Part shown: piece by piece, positions 54,934 to 64,000 of the stretch
Layout: every line of letters starts with the position of its first letter
How positions within the stretch are numbered: the stretch's first letter is position 1
Assembly (NCBI GenBank): GCA_036023115.1
Contig: JAYKKT010000041.1
Coordinates: forward strand, 5,692,501 to 5,756,500
Direction: 5' to 3'
From: Brasenia schreberi
Taxonomy: Eukaryota > Streptophyta > Magnoliopsida > Nymphaeales > Cabombaceae
Length of the DNA stretch: 64,000 nucleotides
Program-made: the position numbers and the translations under genes
Notes under the pieces: model-generated
Databases searched by the model: none
The model's input: only the letters and a program-made list of their open reading frames with translations
Told to the model about the DNA's origin: nothing

Positions 54934-57900
54934 CAGTGTTATTTGTATCGTACGATACAGTGCGATACGTATCGTAGATACACCATAGTGTATCGTTTTT
55001 AAGTAATTATCGCACTGTATCATGCGATATGGGTCGTATCGTACGATACGGTGCGTATCGCTCGTATCGCCCAGGGTCCCTCGTCGAACCGAAACCCGCG
55101 ATTTTCGCGGGTTTCCTCTCTCTCATCGACTTCTCCAAGTCTCCTATCTGACGTTCTTTGCCTCCTTGGTATTCAAAGCTCCAAAATCATGCTCTACAGT
55201 GTCCGTGCAAGCCTCCCTTCTCGGATTTAGGTATATTTTTAGTGTTTTTCTTCAATTTTTCCTTTTTATTTGTTGGTTTTTTATTTTTTTGTATTTTTCT
55301 TTTTTTGAATGACAAAATATGAAGTTATTAAGTGTGTGGATATGATTTTTATTGCATTCATGATTTGGGAGACACTCTATTTGAGTGTTATTTGATGATT
55401 GGGGATTTACAAAGTTCTTTTATTTTCAGGTTTTTGTTTGAATTAAAGTGTTGAATTGAGATGACAGGAAGGGGTGGTAGAGACTCTCATTCAAAGTCTG
55501 ATGATCCAGCATGGCAGTGAGGTACACCAGTTGAGGGTTCTAAGTTAAAGATAATATGCCTATTTTGTGAGAGGGTGGTTAGTGGTGGAATTTCAATGTT
55601 GAAACACCACCTAGCAGGGACCAGGAAAGAAGTTGCTCCATACACAAGCAGACTTAGAAGTTTGCCAGAAGGTATTAAATGACAATGTCTCCACATGATT
55701 GAGAGTATACACGAAAGGAGACAATAAAATGATGATTTGGAGATGTTTGAACAAGATGATGATGCTACTGGATTTGGATTCACTGATAGTTTGCCTTCAA
55801 ATGCTAGAACAAAGATTTGTAGTAGCAGTTCACGAGCACCTTGCAGGAAAAAGAGGGTTGCTGAAGACTTTAGAGGTGGTGGAAGAGGAAGTTCAGGAAG
55901 GAGTAGAAGAAGAGCTTCTTCTAGCATATATTCATTTTTTCTTCTTCCTACTACACCTGGTACTCAACTTGGAATTCATGCTGCTATAGATTCAGAACAG
56001 TTGCATTATCAAGCAGACCTTTCAATGGGCAGATAGTTTTATCATGCATGCATTCCATTCAATGTAGCAAACATTTTTCATTTTCAAGCAATGACAGATG
56101 CAATTGTTAACATCGATCCAAGATACAAGATGCCCTCCTATCAGAAGTTAAGAGAAAAGATCTTAGATAAAACTGTCATTGAAGTGAAAGAATATTGTTC
56201 GACATTGAGAGAGTTATGGAAGGAGACAGGTTGTACTATCATAGCAGATGGATTGACAGATAGGCAAGGAAGGTCCTTGCTAAACTTTCTTGTCTACTGT
56301 CCTAAAGAACTTATATTTTTGAGATCTTTAGATATGTCAGAGGAGAGGTACACTGCGGATATTCTACGACAAGAATTTGATAAGGTTATATAAGACGTTG
56401 GGCTAGAAAATGTAGTTCAATTAATTACATATAATGCAGCTAACTACAAAGCAGTTGGGAATGAGTTAGTTGATATTTATGAGACTTTCTATTGGACACC
56501 ATGTGCAGCCCACTGTTTAGATCTCATCCTTGAGAACATTAGTGAGATGGATGAAATAAAGGCAGCAACTGAGTGTTGTCAAGATATTACAAAATTCATT
56601 TACAACCATGCATTTGTTTTGTATATGATGAAGAGATATACAGAAGGTACAGAGCTTCTTCGAACAGTTGCAACTCAGTTTGCAACAAACTTCTTATCTG
56701 TACAGAGTATTATGAGACAAAAGCAAGCTTTGAAGAGAATGTTTTCCTCAGATGAGTGACAACAATTTGCAGAGTTACCTCAAAACAAAAGAAATAGAAA
56801 GTTGAATGAGATTGCAGAGATAGTTTTCAGAAATACATTTTGGAATGCATGTGTTGGATTGTTGAAAATTACCTATCATTTAGTGAAAGTTTTGAGATTG
56901 ACTGACAGCGAGGAGAAACCATCTATGGGTTACCTTTATGAAGCTATGGATAGGGCAAAAGAATTCATCAGAAATAATTTTAATGGAAAAAAGAGAGATT
57001 ATGTGCCCGTGTGAAAAATAATTGATAATAGATGAAATAAACAATTGCATTAGCCTATCCATGCAGCAACCTATTATCTAAACCCATCATTGAGGTACTC
57101 AGCAACCTTTAAAAGGGACGGTGAAGTTAATGTATTCATAGATTAGTCCCTAATGAGAGCATAGTAGATGCTATATAATGAGAGATGGAGTTTTATGATA
57201 ATGCTCTTCACTTGATGAGTTTGCCTATAGCAATTCGCAACCGTACTACAATGCATCCAAGTAAATTATTTATTTTTATATTTAAGTTACATCTTATATT
57301 ACTGTGGATTATGTCTCTAATGTTTATCATTTTCTACAGATGTTTGGTGGAATAGGTTTGAAATTGATTGTCCAAACCTTAGAGATTTTGCAGTAAGAGT
57401 CTTAAGCCAAACCTGTAGTGTAACAGGTTGTGAAAGAAATTAGAGTATTTTTTAACACATCCATACAAAAAAGCGCAACAAGTTGAAACATAAAAGACTA
57501 AATGATTTAGTTTATATTCATTGTAACATGCGCCTTCATGAAAGGTAATGTTGTATTACTTAAATGTTCAATTCAATATTGTTTAACTTCAATTGTTAAT
57601 ATTATTTACTAATTGTTTATCTTTGTTTGTTGTAGGCAATTAAAAAAAGTAAATAGACAAGAAAGCCAATTTGATCCAATAAGTTTGGATAATTTTGATA
57701 TATTAGAAGATTGGGTTATGAAAGATAGTGAAGAAAATGTCCTCCTAACTGAAGAAGACATTTCATGAATTAATTTGGAAGGAGCGCAACAACAATATCA
57801 AGGAGATGAAGAATTTGATTTCCAAGCAGAAGGTGTTGCTGCTGATGATGATGAGGATCTCCAACAAGGAGAAGATGAAGATTATTTAGTTGATGATCCT

Positions 57901-58143
57901 GATTATAATTTGTAAAATGTAAATGTATTTCATTTTTTTATTTAAAATATATAAATTTGGATGCAATTGTTTAATATTGAATGCTCAATCTATACTAAAC
58001 TTTGCATTATATGAATTTAAAGCAATTACCAAATTTTTTTTGGATTTTTACCTTCCTTTTTTTTAACGATACGGGCGATACGATAAAATATGATACGATA
58101 TACCCGTATCATGGAGCCTAGCGATACGCGTCAGACAACACCG
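54934..58143 (+). mobile_element. hAT transposon, nearly complete (3210 bp)
   Basis: The left end CAGTGTTATTTG and the reverse complement of the right end CGGTGTTGTCTG agree at 9 of 12 positions. The flanking octamers GTTATATT (54926-54933) and ATTATATT (58144-58151) agree at 7 of 8. Both ends carry dense TATCG/CGATAC motifs (54955-55075 and 58067-58130). Between them lies a transposase gene with BED, DUF659 and dimerisation domains. The family matches the decayed element at 23784-26545. It inserted about 500 bp upstream of the PPR gene. Confidence 0.9.
55461..57915 (+). pseudogene. hAT transposase gene with a few premature stops
   Basis: From ATG 55461 the frame encodes a BED-type zinc finger (ICLFCERVVSGGISMLKHHL), a linker, then DUF659 from MTDAIVNIDPRYKMPSYQKL (56091) through LWKETGCTIIADGLTD and the DDE-fold part TPCAAHCLDLILENI (56500-56545), the helical VLRLTDSEEKPSMGYLYEAM (56890-56950), and after a likely intron (AG at 57339) the dimerisation domain QTCSVTGCERN and HTKKRNKLKHKRLNDLVY; a second intron (57548-57636) precedes an acidic tail ending at 57915. 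In-frame stops occur after PAW, at PEGIK, after DLSMGR, DKVI, SSDE and YVPV, and the conserved W of CERNWS is a stop. The second His of the BED finger region reads Arg. So it was once a full gene and is now inactive. Confidence 0.9.
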
Positions 58144-58151
58144 ATTATATT

Positions 58152-59299
58152 TGTATATTTGAAAAACGGGCCCGAAAATGTTGGCGGTTTGGTTTTAGTT
58201 TGAATTACCGATCTATCGGTCCACATCAATAACTGAACCACTGGTTTCGTAGTTCATAACCTAATCTGAAATTCATTGGTTCTCAATCTTTAAAAACAAA
58301 TAGCACCACGTGACACTCTCTCATTAGATGTTATATATAATATATAGTGACGGGACTCAAACGGTCACTAATAGTCACTATCAAGTTGACAAGTAAGCCG
58401 ATTGTCAACCAAGTTGTTAGCCATATTGTACCAGGCACCATGTGGTGCTCGGGTATTAGAGAAGCAGTTAGCCTTGCTGACCCCCTGCTTCCTTATCAAA
58501 ATAAAGCGAGCGCTAGGTAATGCTCAGTACTCGTTAGGCGGTTCGCATCTTTAACAACCTTTAATATTTAATATTTTTTAAATTTAAACTATGTAACATG
58601 GCATCCATTTATTGGTTAGCCATCAATCAAGGGTCAATCATACTAACCATTTGATTGAATTTTTTAAAATTAAAATTTTAAAAATATTTTTAAAAAATAA
58701 AAACTATTTATAAATAGTGTTTTTGTTCTATAAATCATAATTTTAAAAACCAAAATCATACAACTCACAAGCTCTTGTTCTTCCTCTTCCTCTTGCAACC
58801 TTACTCTTTATCTAACTCTTCCTCTCGGTTCATTTAAGACTTTGAGTATTTCATTTTATTTTGGCAGCTATATTTTGATAACATATATAGAAGTCACATT
58901 TGACTGGTTCTTCAATTTTAAGCTGTAATTTTTTTATTTTCATATCATTGTATTTGTATTTTATTTATTTTTAATTAATTAATTTATTTTTATTAAGTGA
59001 ATGGTATGTTGTGGTGATGGTTCTTCTAGTTTGGAAAACAAAGAGAAAATCGTTTTGAATAGAAGCTAGAGTTGTCATATTCCTCAACCTATGATGTCAA
59101 TATCACTCAGTTAAGAAAGCATAATAATATATACATAGTGGTACAGGTACTAATGTATCACTTATGCAGGAAAACATTTCACTACCGGAAGTTCAACAAA
59201 TACAACCTATATATAAAGGATACCCTCCAAAAGCTAAGTCACAAAGATCCGATTTATTTAAAATTTACTTTATAAAGTTATATGATGAATAAGTCATTG
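58152..59299. other. No gene; probably 5' part of the second hAT remnant
   Basis: The first 110 bases contain GGCGGTTTGGTTTTAG and CTATCGGTCCAC motifs like the subterminal sequence of hAT-type repeats elsewhere in the window. A short perfect inverted match surrounds GCACCATGTGGTGC (58436). The rest is AT-rich. Confidence 0.4.
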
Positions 59300-59307
59300 T
59301 GAATTAG

Positions 59308-60960
59308 GTGAAGTATAACTATTGTGATAAGGTATACAATTTTAAGTCAGGAGATGGTTATGGCACATTAAGAAATCATGTTATGAAAAAGCATCCAACA
59401 ATAATGCATTTAGATGTTCATGAAACTCAATTTTCTACTCAAGAAAAGAATATATTTCTATGGTGCTTTCCACTACAACTATACTCTAGATAGAGAGGAG
59501 TTTGCATATTTGTTTTGAGTAAAATATCTTCCTTCCAATTTTGGTCAAAAACTTGTTTTTGAAGAGTATTGATTATCTTATAAATTTTTTTAATTTCACT
59601 TGATGATGTTGTTGGAAATATATTTATTATTTCTATATTATAAAGAATATGTCAATCTATTTTAAGCAGTAAATTTTTTTATGTTTGATGTGTTGGTCAT
59701 GACTTAACTTATGTGTATAAGATACTTTGAAGATTATATGATAAAAAATACAACCTATTAGAGACACCCTTAATTTTCTTTAAAGTACAACCTATTACAG
59801 ACACACTTAATTTTCTTTTGAGTCATCCTAATGTTATAAATAGATGGCTAAATTTTTGTAAACGAAAAAGTAGAAAACCAAGAAAATTTTCAAAAGATGT
59901 TAAACATTATTGGAACTCAACCTATCAAATGTTGTTCGTGATTATGCCCTATAGAGACAGATTAATGAAGTTCATAGACCTTTATTTTTTATAATCGAAT
60001 TTGTTTGAATCTAATTGGGATGTTTGTATATGTCTTTTAGATCTCATTTCTATTTTTAATAATGCTACAAATGTATTATCTAGTGTTTACTATCAGACTT
60101 GTCATTTATTTGTTTATCAAGCTTTCGAAGTAGTTCATGCATTATTATAATTTTGTACCAATTCTTACTTATCTTATATTGTCTAATAGATGACAAAAAA
60201 TGGCTTAATTATTATATAGATCTTTCAGCAATTAGTTTAGTTGTTAATGCATTAGATCTTATATTAAAATTAGAAGGCTTAGAATTATTTTTAAATATTT
60301 ATTATAAAGATCTTTCTTTAAACTAGCTTAAAGATATCAATAGTATAATCAATGATAAAAGATTAAATATTAATCAATTATGTTTTATATATGATCATCT
60401 TGTTCCACAAGTAGAAGAAGAAAGTAATGGCAGTCGTGTATTCTCCTCTCTTTGTGGTAAGTTTTTTAGTTATATTTTGAAATCTAGACTTTAAAAGCGG
60501 ACAAAATCTATAGACTCAACTGAGTTTGAGGTACATAATGCTACTCATTATGATCTTCGTGAATTTGAAGAAGATGAGGGAGGAGAAAAGTTAAATGTTT
60601 TAAAACGATGATAAGAGCATCTAACTTACTTATCCAATTTTTTCTTTAATTGCTAAGGATTTTTATTGTTTCAACCTCAACTATTGCTATATAGTAAGTA
60701 TTTAGTGTAAGTGATAATATATTAGACAAACACACTCTAACTTGCAAACTGAGACCTTAGAAGCTCAGGCATACCTAAATGATTGTATAAGACCAAGGCG
60801 TCGATCATAGGAGCGTGAAAAAGTGTTTGTTGACATATATACCAAAGACTATACCACTAAAGGAAAAACTAGTATGGATATTATTGGTATTGATCACACT
60901 CAAGCATGGAGCGACAATGATGATTAAGTTCAAAGTTAATCATTTTACGTAAAGGGTTTA
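59308..60960 (+). pseudogene. hAT transposase remnant, RICESLEEPER/Ac-like
   Basis: The + strand reads a BED-finger-like YNFKSGDGYGTLRNHVMKKH (59337-59396), then KFSKDVKHYWNSTYQML (59886-59935; the DVxTRWNSTYxML motif), and pieces of the C-terminal dimerisation domain near 60640-60790 (STSTIAIYSKYLVV-like). Stops and frameshifts abound. It differs clearly in sequence from the 54.9-kb hAT, so it is another family. Confidence 0.75.
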
Positions 60961-61540
60961 TACCAAAAGGTAAGAGAACTATGTGAATTTTACGTGAACT
61001 TTGATTCCTCTCCACTCAAGAGGATGCATAGGAGGCATAATTCATGGTAAGTGAATTATGGTCAATATATACTCATTATTTATTTTGTTTTTATTATATA
61101 TTACATTTTGTATAAATTTTTATACATATATGGTATTATATTATTATATTTTATAATATTATAATTTAAGTTTAACAGCTTTTTATTTTATATATATATA
61201 TATAATGAAATACTTATATTACATAATACATTACATATATCATATATGTAATATGTTATATACTTACATAATTATATTATTATATTACATATATTAATAT
61301 ACACTTACATAGTTACATTACTACTAAATAGTCTACATACATTTTGTAATGCAATATATCATGTATGCATAATAAATTAATGAATGTAATACTTATAAGT
61401 TATAAATTATAACTTATATAATATGATTATTACTTTTTTAATATAAGATTTATATGTATAATGTAATAGACTTATACTTATACTTATAAACTTATATAGT
61501 TATATAGCTTATAGTCTTATATAGTTCTATTACTAAACAA
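60961..61540. other. Extremely AT-rich stretch
   Basis: Nearly all A and T, with repeated TTATATTA, TACATATA and TATATATA motifs (61060-61520). No gene. It probably lies within the hAT remnant, before its right end. Confidence 0.7.
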
Positions 61541-61554
61541 GATCCGGATCCATA

Positions 61555-61715
61555 ACCGAATTCGAAACCATCTAAAAACAAAATCTGAAACCACCCAAAA
61601 ACAGATCCAAAACCATCCAAAAATCGGATTCAAAACCACCCAAAATCAGAATTAGAACAGCCAAACTGGAAATTGAAATCGTCCACTAGACGGTCTGGTT
61701 ATAATTACTAGTCCT
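61555..61715. repeat. Subterminal tandem repeats at the right end of the hAT remnant
   Basis: AAACCACCCAAAAACAGATC-type units of about 22-25 bp occur four times (61565-61660). The outer stretch GGTTATAATTACTAGTCCTG resembles GGTTACAATTCCTAGTTCTG at 35578-35598, suggesting a shared terminus with the repeat there. No target duplication was found. Confidence 0.5.
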
Positions 61716-62023
61716 GAGTAAAATAGAAAAAGACATGTTTGCACACACCCCATATTTTAAAAATACTCCTATAGGAATTTCTCTCTCCTCTCCACACCCA
61801 ATTTCGGCGATTCCTACCTTTTACTATGTTGACCAGTGTTTCGTTCATTGAGAGATATTGTTGTTTTTATCGCAATCAGTGAAAAAAGACTATTTCTTTA
61901 CAAACCTTATCAAAATCAAATAAAACAAAAAAAAAGAAAGAGATGATTGATCTGACCGATTTTTTGATTTTTCTTAGTTTTGAAATGTTGGTTCTTAATA
62001 ATATCTTTATATTTTTGTAGGTT

Positions 62024-63235
62024 TAGAACCAATTTGGATTCATGCCAGGCAGATCTAGAAAAAGCTTATGATAGATCAATAAATATCATTTGATCTGACC
62101 GATTCACTTTTTGAGATGTCTTATGAAATATTTTAGAGCAAAAAAGAAAGACCTTCACATGATATTTATTGATCTAGAAAAAGCTTACGATAGGGTACCT
62201 AAGGAGGTTCTTTGGAGAACCTTGGAAAAAAGAGGTATCCCATTGACATACATAAACCTTATGAGACATGTACGATGGTGCAAAAACATATATGAGGACT
62301 CGTGAAGGAATGACAAACTTCTTTGAAGTTAATATTGCGTTACATCAAGAATCAACTTTAAGTCCATACTTATTTATAATAGTGATTGATGAGTTAACAA
62401 AACATATTCAAGATGAAGTATCTTGGTGTATGTTATTTACATATGACATTGTGGTAATGGAGGAGTCTAAGGAAAAAATTAATAGAAAATTAGAACTATG
62501 AGGAGAAACATTAGAAAGTAAAGGCTTTCGACTTAGTAGAACAAAGATAGAGTATATGGAGTGTAAGTTTGATCATTTGGTTACTTCATAGGACATTAAA
62601 ATTGGCACACAATGCATCCCCTAAAAAAAAAGTTTAGGGTCAATTTTTCAGAGTGATGGAAGAATTGATGGAGATGTTACACAGAATTAATGTTGACTGG
62701 TTAAAATGGAGAGGAGTATAAGGTATTCTTTATGATAAGAAGATGTCATTAAAGTTAAAAGGTAAATATTATAGAACAACAATTAGACCTGCCATGTTTT
62801 ATGGTTCTGAGTGTTGCGCCGTTAATCATCAACATGTACAAAAAATGTCTATGATAAGAAGGAAGATGTTAAGATGGATGAGTGGTCATACAAGAAAAGA
62901 TCGTATACATAATGAGGTTATTAGAAACAAATTAGGAGTGACACTAATAGATGATAAAATGAGAGAATATCGTTTAAGATGGTTTGGACATATAGAAAGA
63001 AGATCAAAAGAAGAACCTTTAAGAAGGTATGAAAAACTATATTTTGAAAGTATTAAAAAAGATAGAGAACGATCACGAAAGTGTTAGGAAGAGACAATAA
63101 AGAAGGATATAGTTTATTGTGAGTTAACTAACTGCTAACATGGCACATGATAGGGCTCCGTGGAAACAAAGAATCCATGTAGCCGACCCCATCTAGTATG
63201 GGAAAAGGCTTTGTTGTTGTTGTTGTTGTTATTGT
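62024..63235 (+). mobile_element. 5'-truncated RTE LINE
   Basis: It starts inside RT (GAACCAATTTGGATTCATGC, the same as the complement at 8530-8505) and ends with the RTE tail GGAAACAAAGAATCCATGTA, GTATGGGAAAAGGCT and (GTT)n at 63214-63232. RT pieces include [19 protein letters not shown] (62164), [12 protein letters not shown] and, from 62743, the C-terminal region with RWMSGHTRKDRIHNEV. The catalytic box reads FTYD instead of FADD. It is highly similar to the 7.3-kb copy. A filler sequence lies at 62052-62104. Confidence 0.88.
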
Positions 63236-64000
63236 ATCTTGTTTTTTGAGTTTTTTCTACTTTGGAGGATGTTTCATAGTTTTGTAATCAATGATTCACT
63301 CGCAGGAATTTCGCTCTGAAATGCAACACATAGACCTCTTCATAGAGAGACGTGCATGGGCTTCTCTTTAAGAAAGAGACATGGTGGAACCGTGTCTCAT
63401 CCTTAAGGAGAGGCATTCTTGGACCACGTCTTCCTTGACATGTCATCAACCAAACCATGCATTGTTATGCGTTATGATCGGAAGCTTATATCCCTATATA
63501 TATTATAGAATGACAAACAACTTTACAAAAAACACTTATAATGAAATTAATTCGGAGAAAATGATGACTGATCAAAATACTTATTATACCACCACTAAGG
63601 AGAATGAAAATTATTGTAGTGCACCAAGTGATGTATTCATTTAGTGGTTGGCCACTGAGGTAGAAAAATAATTTGTTGATTGGGAGAGTGAGAGACTTGA
63701 CTATTCACTTCTTTTTATAACAGATGATATGTTTATGAGTTGTAATAAACTTATTGAGTATATGAGAAAGTATAATATTATTATTGTTATTTTTTATTTA
63801 AAGTGTAAAGGTATAACAAACAACGTATAAATTGAGTATAAAAAGAGTGACAAATACCAACAAAGTAAAAATATTAATGTTGAAAATAATAGGTGGATAG
63901 ACACTAAGAAGGTAAACTGTTCATTTTTATCAAGAGGAGAGAGTGCAGTCGATGGTTATTAGAAGTTGAATATAGTAAATGAGACATAATCATCCTTTAA
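63236..64000. other. No recognisable gene
   Basis: Short open frame 63381-63644 without motif; otherwise AT-rich. Nothing assignable up to the window edge. Confidence 0.5.

Noticed and set aside
1..64000. Endogenous pararetrovirus or other viral insertion
   Set aside because: All reverse transcriptases seen are Copia, Gypsy or RTE type with matching neighbouring domains; no coat or movement protein signal.

Overview
This window is nuclear DNA of a flowering plant. The evidence is an intronless pentatricopeptide-repeat (PPR) gene, a plant-specific protein with a short N-terminal Cys/His motif, folylpolyglutamate-synthase (FPGS) exons split by long introns, and a dense load of plant transposons (Copia, chromovirus Gypsy, RTE LINEs, hAT elements, a Cassandra TRIM with 5S rRNA-like LTRs). 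Sequence alone does not fix the species. The background is AT-rich; the two clear genes are visibly richer in G and C. There is no prokaryotic, organellar or CRISPR signal.

Layout. 0.1-11.2 kb is one nested block: a reverse-strand Copia element (LTRs 142-615 and 10737-11201, flanked by TTGAAT on both sides) split by a 2.6-kb solo LTR (4664-7280, AAGGG duplicated at both ends) and by a nearly full-length but broken RTE LINE (7340-10618). 12.5-23.7 kb is a patchwork of reverse-strand Copia pieces from at least two elements plus a chromodomain Gypsy. 23.8-26.5 kb is a decayed hAT transposon with recognisable ends, followed by a Copia LTR with primer-binding site. 27.3-33.4 kb carries four exon-like FPGS segments on the + strand, in the right order, with a 1.4-kb non-autonomous hAT-like element and a Cassandra element sitting in one intron. 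35.7-39.6 kb is a reverse-strand chromovirus with two unequal LTRs, followed by a + strand Gypsy tail. 41.3-42.7 kb is an apparently intact gene of unknown function, followed by a 205-bp tandem duplication. 46.5-48.6 kb is a + strand Copia fragment with an odd 3' half / LTR / 5' half order. 52.0-54.4 kb (minus strand) is the PPR gene. 54.9-58.1 kb is a nearly complete hAT element with terminal repeats and target duplication; a second, unrelated hAT remnant lies at 59.3-61.7 kb. 62.0-63.2 kb is a 5'-truncated RTE LINE.

Only two genes look able to make protein: the 460-aa unknown protein and the 817-aa PPR protein, predicted to act in organelle RNA metabolism. The FPGS exons are either part of a gene with very long introns or, more likely, a fragment. 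The rest is transposon history rather than a co-operating gene cluster. I found no new multi-gene system. The most unusual items are the FPGS exons in transposon-filled introns, the Cassandra element, and a short filler sequence in the 62-kb LINE that appears copied from three neighbouring sites.
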